Source: CAWJPW01 sp963844845
GTDB taxonomy: Bacteria; Acidobacteriota; Thermoanaerobaculia; Thermoanaerobaculales; Sulfomarinibacteraceae
NCBI GenBank assembly: GCA_963844845.1
Contig: CAWJPW010000011.1
Location: forward strand, 682,001-746,000
DNA length: 64,000 nucleotides
Reading direction: 5' to 3'
Shown piece by piece: positions 34,694 through 44,148 of the stretch (position 1 is its first letter; the number at the start of each line of letters is the position of its first letter). The position numbers and the translations under genes are program-made. The notes beneath the pieces were generated by a model. The model made no database searches. It saw only the letters and a list, made by a program, of their open reading frames with translations, and was not told the DNA's origin.

Positions 34694-36765
34694 CACTCCT
34701 CCACGCTGCCCGCTGTGCTGCGGTTGTGCTGGCGGTCAACGGCCCGCACCACGATCAGGTGGCGCCCGGGCTCGGCCGCAAACTCGAACTGCTCGGAGAG
34801 ATCGTCCAGCATCCCGTCGACGGGGGCCAGCGCGTGCCACTCGGCGCCATCCCGGGACCACTCGGCCTTCTCGAGGGGTGTGAGGTTATCGGTGACCGCT
34901 ACGTGCCAGGTGTCACCCGCACGCTTGAGGCTGATCACCGGCGGCGTGTTGTCCACCACGAACCACTCCGAGCGCGCCGTGGCAGTCCGGGGATCGGCCG
35001 GGTTCGCCGAAGCGTCGGTAGCCACGAGTTGGAAGCGGTAGCGGCCGTCCGGCACCGCAGTAACGTCCACCGCCAGCTGAACCTTCTCGAGGTCCTTCTG
35101 GACCGGCAACACGAACCCGTCGCGGCGCTCGAGCGTGAGCGTGAAGCGCAGCGGGTCACCGTTGGGATCCTCCGCCTCCCAGCCGACCGTGCGGTACCCG
35201 ACCCGCCAGTACTTCTTGCCCTTGCCGGGCTTGGGGCTGCGATCCTGATCGTTGTCGAGGACGGTGAAGATGCCGTTGAGGTCGGGGTGGGAGACATCGA
35301 CGATGGTGTCCGCGGGCAGCGGGCCCTGGAGGTAGACCGCTCCCGGCTCCGCCACCTCGAGCGACTTCACCTCGGGGGCGAGGTTGAGCTCTCGGTACGC
35401 CACCTCGACCCGCTCCACCGCGGCCGCCGGCGAGCCTGCCGGCAGCTCGACCTCCCACTGCAGCGAGCTGCCGGCTGGCAGGGGCACGGTCCCGGTGTCG
35501 GTAGGGAGCCAGTCCGACCACGGCAGCCACGTCTCGTCCGGCGTGTCCGACACTCCCGACCGGAAGCGGATCCGTGTCCCGACCCCAGCCGGCGCCACCG
35601 CATACCGACCCCACCGCACCGGGCGCGGCAGATTCTCGGCCTCGCTGCGGAAGGTCGCAGTGCCACCGGAAGCGCGTTCGAGGGCCTGCGGAGAGCCCTG
35701 ACAGAGGAGGAAGCGCCCCCCGCCGGCAATCGCCACCACCTGGACCGCGTCCACCGTGGCGAGGCGCGCGCCGCCGGCGTTCACGAAACGCCACACCTGG
35801 CCTTCGTAGCCGGTCCCCACCAGCACGCCCTCGCCGTCCCAGGCGAGCGCCGTGGCCACCTGGGGCGCGAAGCGGTGCACCGACAGGAGAGCGCCCTCTG
35901 GAGTCAGACGAAGCAGCTCCGAGGTGGCGGTTCGGCCCTTCACCTTGGGCAAGTCGAGAGAGCCGAGATCCGTCTTCGCGGCGCCGCTGTCCGCGTCCTT
36001 CCCGGCCTTGGGCTTACCCACCTCGGGCTCCCCCACCACCGCGGCCGCCCACACGCTGCCGTCCGGCGCCGCCAGGAGATCGGCGATCTCGGTGAACTTG
36101 CTGTCCGCCACCAGGGCGAGCTGACCGGCTTTGGTCACGCGCAGGATCAGACCCTTGCCGGAGGTCCCCACCAGCAACCCCTGAGGGCTGGGCGCGAGGC
36201 AACGGGCGTGGGTGTCGGGAAGCTCGAGCCAGCGCTCGAGGCCCTTCCCGGTGAGACGGTAGAGAGTCGCCGGCGGACCCGCCGCCGCCACCACCTGGCC
36301 GTCGACGCGGGCCAGATCCCACACAGTACCCTCGTTCAGCGCCGCAACCTTCTCGAGCTTCCCCTTGCTCCACCGGAAAACCGCCCCCGGCGCCATGGTC
36401 GCAGCCAGGACCTCACCGCCAGGCCCCGCCAGCACCGCCGTAACCTGCTGGGCCGGAAGCTCGACCAGCAGCTCAGGCTTGCCCCCGGCGACGCGGTAGA
36501 GCCGGGCCGGGCTGCCGGTACCGACCACCAGCGAGCCGTCCGGTCCCACGTCTCCGGCCATGAGCAGCGCCTCGTCGAAGGTCGCGGCCTGGCGCCATCC
36601 CGGAGCTGGCACCAGGCGGCCGTCCTCGGTCACCGCGACGTTCTCGCCTTGACCCGCGAGAAGATCGGCGGCGCTGTCCACGACCCAGCTCTCGGTCTCT
36701 GTCGCGGACGCTCCCGCGGCCACGGCCAGAACCAGTGCGAGCCAAACCAGCGGCCATCGCCTCAT
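34693..36765 (-). CDS. Exported beta-propeller protein with C-terminal Ig-like domains
   Basis: A 690-residue exported protein with a Sec signal (residues 1-22). About residues 60-400 contain repeated propeller-type blades (LLMAGDVGPDGSLVVGTGS, VTAVLAGPGGEVLAAT, CLAPSPQGLLVGTSGKG). The C-terminal part has beta-sandwich segments typical of Ig or fibronectin folds. It lies directly after an S55 peptidase gene (ATGA overlap) and before coaD. No catalytic residues are identifiable; it may be the partner or substrate-recognition module of the peptidase. Confidence 0.78.
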   Translation of the reverse strand: MRRWPLVWLALVLAVAAGASATETESWVVDSAADLLAGQGENVAVTEDGRLVPAPGWRQAATFDEALLMAGDVGPDGSLVVGTGSPARLYRVAGGKPELLVELPAQQVTAVLAGPGGEVLAATMAPGAVFRWSKGKLEKVAALNEGTVWDLARVDGQVVAAAGPPATLYRLTGKGLERWLELPDTHARCLAPSPQGLLVGTSGKGLILRVTKAGQLALVADSKFTEIADLLAAPDGSVWAAAVVGEPEVGKPKAGKDADSGAAKTDLGSLDLPKVKGRTATSELLRLTPEGALLSVHRFAPQVATALAWDGEGVLVGTGYEGQVWRFVNAGGARLATVDAVQVVAIAGGGRFLLCQGSPQALERASGGTATFRSEAENLPRPVRWGRYAVAPAGVGTRIRFRSGVSDTPDETWLPWSDWLPTDTGTVPLPAGSSLQWEVELPAGSPAAAVERVEVAYRELNLAPEVKSLEVAEPGAVYLQGPLPADTIVDVSHPDLNGIFTVLDNDQDRSPKPGKGKKYWRVGYRTVGWEAEDPNGDPLRFTLTLERRDGFVLPVQKDLEKVQLAVDVTAVPDGRYRFQLVATDASANPADPRTATARSEWFVVDNTPPVISLKRAGDTWHVAVTDNLTPLEKAEWSRDGAEWHALAPVDGMLDDLSEQFEFAAEPGRHLIVVRAVDRQHNRSTAGSVEE

Positions 36766-38540
36766 GCGCCGTCCTCCCCCTCATCGTCCGCGACGCCGCC
36801 GTCATGCCGGACCTTGAGCGGCACCCGCACCGCACCCGAGAAGGGGTACGGCATCGGCTCGATCGCCTGATTCACCACCCGATAACCCACCGCCGACACG
36901 TTCCCGGCAAGCCCCGTCCGCACCGTGAGGGCGACGCTCGGCGGCGTCCACACGCTGCCGCCAGGCAGCGTAAGGCCGCTGTCGGCGTCCTCCAGCACCA
37001 CCACCAGCCGGTTCGGCGGGAGCACGCGACCCAGGAGCGCGAGCTCGTCTGCGAACGAGGCAGGCGGCGAAGGCCGCTTGGCCAGGTCGTACTGGGTCCA
37101 TGCCGCCCCGTCGGCGACCACCAGGTCGAGGCGGCCGTCCGGGGTCGTCGGCGGCACTCGCAACGCGACCCACTGGGTGGTCTCACCGGCTCGGTGGCGG
37201 CGCAGCCTGACTCTCACCCGAAGCTCGTCGCCGGGACGAACCACTCGGCGCTGCGGAACGGCGTCTACCAGGGTCGCGCCTTCGAGGCCCGGCCGCGCGT
37301 CGAGGTGGACCTCGACCCCGGTCACGGGCGGCGGTTCGAAGGGTGAGGCATTGATGTAGCCGAGGACCGCCGCGACGAAGGCTGCGGCCTGGGGCGGTGC
37401 GTCGGTACCCTGAATCTGACTCGTGACCTCGGCGTCGCGGTGGTCGCCGAGATGGACCGCCACCCTCACCGACACCGTCTGCTCGCCGAAGGTGGCGCCA
37501 TGTGCGGCGTGGCTCGCGAAGGTGAGATAACTGGCGAGCAGCGGCAGCAGCACCGGGTGGTCGACGACCCGGAAGCGATAGGTCGAATCGCCGCTGTGCA
37601 CAACCAGGGGAACTGTGGCGGCAGTGTCTCCCAAGCGGCCCCACACACCGTGCGCGCGGTCCACGGTGAGGGCGCCCACCGCCTCGCCCACGGTGAAGAA
37701 CTTGAATGAGCTGGCGAGGCTGGGCAGAACCGCGAGCACGCGGGCGCGAGCCATTGGCAGCGCCAACGTGCTGGCGCCCAGGAACGGATGGCCGAAGGCC
37801 CACACCGCCCCGTCCCTGATCTCGGTGACGGTACCTCCCACCGCCAGGGTGGCGTCGCCGTCTGCCAGCAGCCCCGCCACCATGCGGCCGGGCACGAGCG
37901 GTCCGTCCGGCAACGGCCCCGTGGTCCCCGCCCCGCCTCCGCTCACCCAGCCGAGCCGTCGCCAGCTGTCGGCGAGCCACCCGCCTTCGGGCAGAGGCAC
38001 ACCGGCGGAGATCGCCAGTGGCAGGCGGCTCAAGCCGCCCGGCTCCCCCTTCGGCAGCATCCAATCGAGGACGAGGCGCCCCAACGAGCCACCGTGGGAG
38101 GCCGCCAGCAGCCGTTCCAGGGTGGGCCGCGCCCGGCCCCCCGCCTCCGGGGACGTGGGCTCGCCGAGAGAGGCCATGCGCACGAAGGGCGTGACGCCTC
38201 CGATTGGTTCCTTGGAGAACGACCAGCCGTAGGCGAGAGCGCCAAGCAAACGGCCTCCGACGTACACCGGAGAGCCACTCATTCCTGCGATGATTCCGGT
38301 CTCACGAAAACGGGGGCCTTCCAGCCGCACCAGCACCAGCTCGCCTTCGGGGGTGGCCGGGCCGAGCTCCCCGAGGACCGTGACGGGCACCTCGACCAGC
38401 TCGCCGCCGTCCATCTCGGTGACACAGGTCCCGCGCGTACCAGGAGCCACGGCCGCAGGGTCAGCCACCACCTCGACGGCCCCCGCCATCGCGGTCTGAA
38501 GCAGGACGACTACCGCCGTGAGAAGCGCTCTGCGTCGCAT
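36762..38540 (-). CDS. SpoIVB-like S55 peptidase-domain protein
   Basis: A 592-residue exported protein with a Sec signal (residues 1-20). The hallmark is GMSGSP at residues 86-91, followed by GGRLLGALAYGWSF and VTPFVRM, as around the catalytic Ser of SpoIVB (family S55). A later region (residues ~230-280) has the IRDGAVWAFGHPFLG motif also seen in SpoIVB. No PDZ domain is obvious. S55 peptidases act in signalling across spore or envelope layers; this organism is not a spore former by its gene set. Near-leaderless promoter TAGAAT. Confidence 0.8.
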   Translation of the reverse strand: MRRRALLTAVVVLLQTAMAGAVEVVADPAAVAPGTRGTCVTEMDGGELVEVPVTVLGELGPATPEGELVLVRLEGPRFRETGIIAGMSGSPVYVGGRLLGALAYGWSFSKEPIGGVTPFVRMASLGEPTSPEAGGRARPTLERLLAASHGGSLGRLVLDWMLPKGEPGGLSRLPLAISAGVPLPEGGWLADSWRRLGWVSGGGAGTTGPLPDGPLVPGRMVAGLLADGDATLAVGGTVTEIRDGAVWAFGHPFLGASTLALPMARARVLAVLPSLASSFKFFTVGEAVGALTVDRAHGVWGRLGDTAATVPLVVHSGDSTYRFRVVDHPVLLPLLASYLTFASHAAHGATFGEQTVSVRVAVHLGDHRDAEVTSQIQGTDAPPQAAAFVAAVLGYINASPFEPPPVTGVEVHLDARPGLEGATLVDAVPQRRVVRPGDELRVRVRLRRHRAGETTQWVALRVPPTTPDGRLDLVVADGAAWTQYDLAKRPSPPASFADELALLGRVLPPNRLVVVLEDADSGLTLPGGSVWTPPSVALTVRTGLAGNVSAVGYRVVNQAIEPMPYPFSGAVRVPLKVRHDGGVADDEGEDGA

Positions 38541-38555
38541 GACCTCGCCATTCTA
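38541..38555 (-). promoter_or_regulatory. -10 box of near-leaderless S55 peptidase promoter
   Basis: TAGAAT (38555 to 38550) stands nine bases before the ATG at 38540. The intervening bases include GAGG, but too close to the predicted start point to serve as a normal leader site. Confidence 0.45.
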
Positions 38556-38615
38556 CAGGCGTCGGCATTGACGCCAACCCCCAGCCTTGCCTACCATGAA
38601 AGGTCTAGGGACTTC

Positions 38616-40325
38616 ATGGAACACTCGGTGCTTCCTCACCCATCCATGGTCGAGCGGCTGATCGTTCTGGCGCGCCGCCTGGAAAAGCTGCGTCGCCCCG
38701 CCGAGGCCGCCGAGCTGCTGGAGGTGGCGGCCGCCCTCTCGCCGCAGGGCACGGAGCTGAGACGCCTGGCCAAGAACCTCCGCAGCCAGGAGCCCGGGGA
38801 CGACTTCGAGCTCGAGCTCAAGCGGCGCGCCCTCGAAGCCTCGCACGCCATGGGCATGGGCCACATCATGCAGCGGCGGGGCGAAACCGCCCGCGCCATG
38901 GAGCTCTTCGACCTGGCCAAGCTGCGTACCCCCTTCCACTATCTGGCCTACGCGGCCAGCGGCTACCTCAGCCTGCGCCGCGGCGACGCAGCAACCGCGC
39001 TGCAGGAGTTCGTGCAGGCGCGACGCCTCAACCCGCTCGATCACCGCCTCGCCATCGAGGCCTCACGCGCGGCTCTCCAGTGCGACGACTACGAGACAGC
39101 GCTCGAGCACGCAGTGGACGCCATGCTCCTGGCCCAGTGGAGCTCCGACCGCGAGCAGGAGCAGGAGGTGCGCCGTGTGGACACGCTCTCGCGGCTGTGC
39201 AGCCTCACCCCGACCGACATCGACGAGGTCATCCGCAGCCACTCCACCGCACTGCAGAAGGCATGCGATCACGTGGCCCTGAGCCACGCCAAGCTCTTCT
39301 CCGGTGGCCGGCTGCCGCGGCGCAAGCGCCTCGCTCCCGAGCCCGAGCCCGAGAACCTCATTCAGGACGCCGCCGAGCTCCGCGCCATGCCGGTGTTCCA
39401 GCACTTCGCCGACGACCACCTCATTGCCCTCGCGCGGCGCCTGGAACCGGTATCGTTCAAGCCGGCCGAGGTGATCTTCCGCGAGGAGGAGAAAGGCCGA
39501 GACCTCTTCGTCATCCGCAGCGGCACCGTCCACGTCACCCGCCGCACTCCGGCGGGCACTCAGATTCTGGCGGCCCTCGAGCCCGGCGGCCTCATCGGCG
39601 AGGTGTCCTTCCTCGACTCCCAACCGCGCTCGGCCACCGCCTTCGGGGTGGGAAACGGTACGCTCTTCCGTCTCTCGGCGGAGCAGGCCGAGTCCGCCAT
39701 GCGCGACGACCGCGATCTCGCGGTGGCGCTCCTGTGGGCGTTCTGGCACACCCTGGCCGACAAGCTTCGCGCCGCCAATGGCCAGATGGGCGAGATCCTG
39801 ACCGGCTACACCGACTCCGTAACACCCGCTCGGCGCCGCCATCCGGGCCGCCCGGCCCGCCTCTCTCGTGAGGCCAAGCTGGGGGTGCTCCAGGAACAGG
39901 GTCTCTCCGCCCAGGAGCTTCGCCTGCTGGCCACCTACTCCCACGAGGGGAGCTTCCCCGCAGACGCCCTGGTGTTCACCGAGGGCGAGCGCGGCGACGC
40001 CCTCTACATCGTCGTCGACGGCAAGGTGCGGATCTCCCGCCTGGTTCCGGGCATGGGTGAGGAGTGCCTGTCCATCATCGGGCGAGGTGAGCTCTTCGGC
40101 GAGATGGCCTTGATCGACGACAAGCCCCGCTCGGCCGACGCGCGTGCCCACGACGACGGCTGCACCGTGTTCTCGGTGAGCCGCTCGCAGCTGCGCGAGG
40201 TGCTGTCCATGGATCCCGACGCCGCCATCCAGTTCCTCGGCCTGCTGTGCCGCCTCATGTGCCGCCGTCTCCGGGCGATGAACGACCGCCTGGTGGCTTG
40301 GCGGGTGATGGCCAGCCACCAATAG
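38616..40325 (+). CDS. Dual cyclic-nucleotide-binding protein with TPR-like N-terminus
   Basis: A 569-residue cytoplasmic protein. The first ~220 residues are helical and TPR-like (ALEASHAMGMGHIMQRRGETARAMELF and following units). Two cNMP-binding domains follow, at about 255-375 and 430-545. Both keep the phosphate-binding cassette, with GGLIGEVSFLDSQPRSATA in the first and RGELFGEMALIDDKPRSADA in the second, each with the Glu and Arg that bind cyclic nucleotide. There is no DNA-binding domain, so it is not a Crp-type activator. The output is unknown. Start ATG 38616 follows a weak TACCAT box; divergent from the S55 gene. Confidence 0.85.
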   Translation: MEHSVLPHPSMVERLIVLARRLEKLRRPAEAAELLEVAAALSPQGTELRRLAKNLRSQEPGDDFELELKRRALEASHAMGMGHIMQRRGETARAMELFDLAKLRTPFHYLAYAASGYLSLRRGDAATALQEFVQARRLNPLDHRLAIEASRAALQCDDYETALEHAVDAMLLAQWSSDREQEQEVRRVDTLSRLCSLTPTDIDEVIRSHSTALQKACDHVALSHAKLFSGGRLPRRKRLAPEPEPENLIQDAAELRAMPVFQHFADDHLIALARRLEPVSFKPAEVIFREEEKGRDLFVIRSGTVHVTRRTPAGTQILAALEPGGLIGEVSFLDSQPRSATAFGVGNGTLFRLSAEQAESAMRDDRDLAVALLWAFWHTLADKLRAANGQMGEILTGYTDSVTPARRRHPGRPARLSREAKLGVLQEQGLSAQELRLLATYSHEGSFPADALVFTEGERGDALYIVVDGKVRISRLVPGMGEECLSIIGRGELFGEMALIDDKPRSADARAHDDGCTVFSVSRSQLREVLSMDPDAAIQFLGLLCRLMCRRLRAMNDRLVAWRVMASHQ

Positions 40326-40434
40326 CCCGCGAACTCGCACCCGGAAGGGCACTGGACCTAGCGGGAGCGCGTCCGTTCGTCGCGCGGTCGCACTCTCTCT
40401 GGATGAAACCGCGGCAGGGGGCGGTGGTTACCAG

Positions 40435-42189
40435 CTACGGTTTCAGGTAGACCCTCATCTTGGCGTAGGAGTCCTGGCGGGTCACCTGGTCCATGAGGCC
40501 CACCACCACGTTGTAGCTCCCCGGCTCCATGAGCAACGAGACGTCGATGCCGAAGCGCTGCGTCTTGGCCTCGTCGTAGTCCGCCGCGGGAATGCGAATG
40601 TCATGCTGCTGCTGCTGCAGGTCGGACTGCTTGCCCGCAGTGTCCCGCGCCGCCACGAAGAGCAGCACCCGCCCGACATACTCGGTCCCGGTGGGAATCA
40701 GCGCAACGTTCTCCAGGGGGAAGGACACGTGAATCGGCACTGTCCAGCGCTGGCTGGTAGCCGGCGCCGGGTCGCCCTGGTCGACCTCCACCTGCATGGG
40801 GTTCTTGTTCACCTCGAAGAGCAGAGCGGTCATCACCTTGTCCCGGACCCGCGACTCCAGTGACTTCTCCACGAAACGCCGGCGATAGCGCAGGTCGTAC
40901 TCCGGGTGGCCGGGCACCTCGACGGAAACGCGGTGAATGCGGTCGCTGCCACTGGCGCTCAGGGTGTAGCCCAGGGAGTAGTAGGTGTACATGTCTGCCC
41001 GGATCTTCTCGAGGCCCGGTCCCACGTTGTTGGTGTTGATGATGGCCAGGCCGCCGGTGTTGTCCGCCATGTAGCGGAGCGCATCCTGGTAATTGCTCCC
41101 GCCGATGGACGACGCGAGGATGTTCGTGCTGTAGCGCGACTCGGCGCTGAAGTCGCCGCGCACCTGGAGGCCCGAGCAGTCGATGGCGTAGAGCCGGACG
41201 CCCTGGGCATTGGCCGACTGGGTCAGGCTGTCGAACACCTTGCTCCGCTCATACCTCGACACCAGGGCCAGCGCCGAGTTGTCGCCAAATATCTGGGCGT
41301 ACTCGTAGAGAAGGTCGACACCCGGCACCATGGGCAGACCATCCGAGATGTAGACCAGGGACTTGCGGCCGGGCAGGCCAGCCAGCATGCCGGTGACCTC
41401 GCGCACTGCATTAACCGAGAAAAGCAAGTTGTTCGACTCCTCGTCGGCGAATGCTGCGATCTTCCGGAGCATGTAGTTGGCCGTCATCCTGGGGTTGGAC
41501 TGCATGTTGCGGCCTTTGCTTTCCTCCTCGTACTGGCGCATGGAGTCGATGATGTCGGAGCGGGTCGAGTCACGCTCGCTGCGCCCACCCGTGTCGGTCC
41601 GCACGCTGCGCAGCGCATCGATCACGGCGCGGGGATCCGGCGTGAACGGCTGCAGGATCTTGAGTGACTTCTGATAGGTCACCACCATCATCTGCGCCGG
41701 TGGGTGAAGGTTCTCGGTGACGAAGTCGCGCACCTTGCGGAGCACCCGGTTGCGGTCGAGCGGCCGCAGATTCTCGTTGTCGATGTACAGCACCATGAAG
41801 ATGGGCTTCACGTCCGGCAGCTCGTCGGCTTCGTCAGAGGCCGGCGTCGGGGTCGGCGTGGGGCCGAGCACGGGTCGAATCGGGGCGATGTCGCCGGCCG
41901 CCTTGCGCGCCACGTCTTCAGTGATGAGCGCAAAGTTGCTCAGCGGCATCTCGGTCCCGTCCTGCTGCACGACAAAGTCGTCCCGGCTCAGGTTGGTGAC
42001 CGGCTGCCCGTTCTTGTCGCGCACGAAGACGTCGACGTTGACCACCTGGACCTCGGTCTCGTCGGCGAAGCTGAGGCCCCCGATGGGCCGAGGGGTCGGC
42101 TCCGGCTTGCTGCCAGCCGCACCAGCCGCGGGAAGCCATCCGACCACGAGGAGAACACTTGCAAGCACCGTCGCGACGCGTCGCACCAT
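40435..42189 (-). CDS. Secreted VWA-domain protein (acidobacterial type)
   Basis: A 584-residue exported protein with a Sec signal (residues 1-26). After a short N-terminal beta domain (VDVFVRDKNGQPVTNL), the von Willebrand A domain begins near residue 120. In place of the canonical DxSxS metal site it has YIDNENL, as in the VWA proteins common in Acidobacteriota. SLVYISDG marks the later strand. The C-terminal ~200 residues are beta-rich. Likely mediates protein contacts at the cell surface. ATG 42189 is preferred, with GGAGGTG upstream; TAGACT may be its -10. Divergent from the tol cluster. Confidence 0.8.
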   Translation of the reverse strand: MVRRVATVLASVLLVVGWLPAAGAAGSKPEPTPRPIGGLSFADETEVQVVNVDVFVRDKNGQPVTNLSRDDFVVQQDGTEMPLSNFALITEDVARKAAGDIAPIRPVLGPTPTPTPASDEADELPDVKPIFMVLYIDNENLRPLDRNRVLRKVRDFVTENLHPPAQMMVVTYQKSLKILQPFTPDPRAVIDALRSVRTDTGGRSERDSTRSDIIDSMRQYEEESKGRNMQSNPRMTANYMLRKIAAFADEESNNLLFSVNAVREVTGMLAGLPGRKSLVYISDGLPMVPGVDLLYEYAQIFGDNSALALVSRYERSKVFDSLTQSANAQGVRLYAIDCSGLQVRGDFSAESRYSTNILASSIGGSNYQDALRYMADNTGGLAIINTNNVGPGLEKIRADMYTYYSLGYTLSASGSDRIHRVSVEVPGHPEYDLRYRRRFVEKSLESRVRDKVMTALLFEVNKNPMQVEVDQGDPAPATSQRWTVPIHVSFPLENVALIPTGTEYVGRVLLFVAARDTAGKQSDLQQQQHDIRIPAADYDEAKTQRFGIDVSLLMEPGSYNVVVGLMDQVTRQDSYAKMRVYLKP

Positions 42190-42299
42190 CTCACCTCCAG
42201 CGCGCAGTCTAGCAGAGGTCACCATCTCCCCAGGGGAATGCACACGGCGTGCCGCACCGAAACCCGTTCGCCTCCTTCCAGACGGGCACGTTGATTGCG

Positions 42300-42311
42300 T
42301 ACAATCACCAG
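42300..42311 (+). promoter_or_regulatory. -10 box of leaderless tol operon promoter
   Basis: TACAAT (42300-42305) lies six bases before the GTG at 42312. TTCCAG, 18 bases upstream, may be a weak -35. Confidence 0.5.
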
Positions 42312-42986
42312 GTGGAAATTCTGCGCTTCTTTCTCGCCACCGGGTGGGTGGCCAAAGTGGTCCTCCTCACCCTCCTCCTGTTCTCCCTCGCCTCCTGGTC
42401 GGTGGTGCTCGCCAAATGGCGCGAGCTGGCGGCAGCCCGCCGTGCGTCAGAGAGCTTCCTCAGGCTGTTCCGCAAGGCAACGCGGCTCAACCAAGTTGCC
42501 GAAGCGGTCTCGAGCCACCGCAGCTCGCCGCTGGCCGCCATGTTCCATGCCGGCTACGCCGAGATCGAGGCGCAGATCCGCGCCTCCGGGCGCACCGGGG
42601 CAGCCGACGGCACACCGCGCATCCGCAGTCTGAACGCGGTGGTGCGCTCGGTGGAACGGGCGGTGGGAAGTGAGCAGGAGCGCCTGCAACGCGCCCTGCC
42701 GTTGCTCGCCACGACCGCCAGTGTGACCCCCTTCATCGGCCTCTTTGGCACGGTGTGGGGAATCATGGCAACGTTCCGCGCCATCGGCCTCACCGGCTCC
42801 ACCTCGATCCTCACTGTGGCGCCGGGTATCGCCGAGGCTCTCATCAACACCGCCGCAGGCCTTCTCGCCGCCATTCCCGCAGTCATCGCCTACAACCACC
42901 TGCTCGCCGGCGTGCGCCAGCTGCGCCGCCGCATGGACGACTTCATGCTGGAGCTCGTCAACCTGGTGGAACGGAACTTCACCTGA
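42312..42986 (+). CDS. tolQ: TolQ/ExbB-type proton channel subunit
   Basis: A 224-residue inner-membrane protein with three helices. The region TTASVTPFIGLFGTVWGIM is diagnostic, as is the later PGIAEALINTAAGLLAAIPAV. With TolR it forms the proton-driven motor that powers outer-membrane constriction. GTG 42312 fits the family's N-terminus and the leaderless promoter. First gene of tolQ-tolR-tonB/tolA-tolB. ExbB cannot be separated from TolQ by sequence alone; the adjacent tolB decides. Confidence 0.9.
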   Translation: MEILRFFLATGWVAKVVLLTLLLFSLASWSVVLAKWRELAAARRASESFLRLFRKATRLNQVAEAVSSHRSSPLAAMFHAGYAEIEAQIRASGRTGAADGTPRIRSLNAVVRSVERAVGSEQERLQRALPLLATTASVTPFIGLFGTVWGIMATFRAIGLTGSTSILTVAPGIAEALINTAAGLLAAIPAVIAYNHLLAGVRQLRRRMDDFMLELVNLVERNFT

Positions 42987-42988
42987 CC

Positions 42989-43402
42989 ATGGCCGGCCAG
43001 CGTCCTTCGTCAGACCTCGGCGATCTCGCCGAGATCAACGTCACACCGATGGTGGACGTGATGCTGGTGTTGTTGGTCATTTTCATCATCACCGCGCCCA
43101 TGCTGGTGCAGGGCCTCAAGGTCGACCTGCCCAAGCAGAACGCGCCTGCCCTCAACCAGCAGCAGGAGCACCCGCTCATCCTCACCCTCACTGCCGACCA
43201 GGTGATCCTCCTGGGCGAGGAGCCGGTCCACCTCAACCTCCTCGCCGACCGGCTCGGCACCGCGTTGGGCGGCCATCCCCGCCCGGTCTACCTCAAGGCC
43301 GACGCCGAGCTCCCCTACGGCTTCGTCGTCAAGGTGCTCGCGGTCCTCGACCAGGTGGGCGTCGAGCAGGTGGGGATGGTGACCCAGCCCGAGGAACGCT
43401 GA
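42989..43402 (+). CDS. tolR: TolR/ExbD-type proton channel subunit
   Basis: A 137-residue protein with one N-terminal helix and a periplasmic domain. The motif INVTPMVDVMLVLLVIFII carries the Asp that protonates during energy coupling (near residue 23). The C-terminal domain has the YLKADAELPYG segment seen in TolR. It starts 2 bases after the tolQ stop. The next gene begins inside its stop (TGATG). Confidence 0.92.
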   Translation: MAGQRPSSDLGDLAEINVTPMVDVMLVLLVIFIITAPMLVQGLKVDLPKQNAPALNQQQEHPLILTLTADQVILLGEEPVHLNLLADRLGTALGGHPRPVYLKADAELPYGFVVKVLAVLDQVGVEQVGMVTQPEER

Positions 43403-44148
43403 TGGATGCGGTGTCCCGCATCCTCGAGGAGCGCGAGCGAGCACGCTCGGGGTTCGCCCGCTGGGTGGTCCTCGCCACAGCGCTCCACCTCACCCTCGCC
43501 GCCAGCGTCTTCGCGCTCACCCGCCTCGCCCCCGGACGGCCTCATCGCCTGCCGTCGGTGGCGGTGCGCCTGGTGACCCTCCCGGCGCCACGCCCCGGCC
43601 CCCCGGCCTCCGGTCCCGAGCCAGCGCAGCCCGCGCCGAAACCGGCTCCGCCGCCCAAGCCCCGCCCCGCCGCGGCGCCGGCTCCCACCGCCCCACCGCC
43701 CCGGCGGCAGCCTCCCGAGAAGCGCCCCAGCGACACCGCCCTGGCGGCGCCGGGCGCCCACGCCACCCCCGTCCCCGAGGCCACCCCGGCGCCGGGAGGA
43801 GGAGCCGCCGGCGGCCCCGCCGGCCTCTCCCTCGGCTCAGGCGGGGGCGAGCAGATCGGGATCCCCTCGGACTTCCGCTTCACCTACTACGTGCAGCGCA
43901 TGCTCGGCCTCATCGAGTCGCACTGGTTCAAGCCGCCCGCTCCCCCGGACACCCGTACCCGTGTTCGGTTCACCATCGGTCGTAACGGTCAGCTCACCGG
44001 CATCGCCCTCGAGGAAGGTTCCGGCGTGCCCGCCTTCGACCGTGCCGCCCTGCGCGCCATGTACGCGACCAACCCGCTGCCGCCGCTTCCATTCGGCTAC
44101 GAAGGGGAATCGCTCACCGTGCACCTCACGTTCTCGGAGACGCCATGA
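43402..44148 (+). CDS. TonB/TolA-family energy-transducing protein
   Basis: A 248-residue protein: short cytoplasmic N-terminus, one membrane helix near residues 20-40, a long Pro/Ala-rich periplasmic spacer (about 60-160), and a C-terminal TonB-type domain with RVRFTIGRNGQLTGIALEEGSG and the FDRAALRAM helix. By position between tolR and tolB it should take the TolA role, linking TolQR to TolB or outer-membrane partners. The C-terminal domain looks more TonB-like than TolA-like, as is common outside Proteobacteria. Confidence 0.85.
   Translation: MDAVSRILEERERARSGFARWVVLATALHLTLAASVFALTRLAPGRPHRLPSVAVRLVTLPAPRPGPPASGPEPAQPAPKPAPPPKPRPAAAPAPTAPPPRRQPPEKRPSDTALAAPGAHATPVPEATPAPGGGAAGGPAGLSLGSGGGEQIGIPSDFRFTYYVQRMLGLIESHWFKPPAPPDTRTRVRFTIGRNGQLTGIALEEGSGVPAFDRAALRAMYATNPLPPLPFGYEGESLTVHLTFSETP

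Noticed and set aside
34726..36870. Long open frame opposite the propeller gene
   Set aside because: Low-complexity Arg/His/Gly-rich translation typical of antisense frames at high GC.
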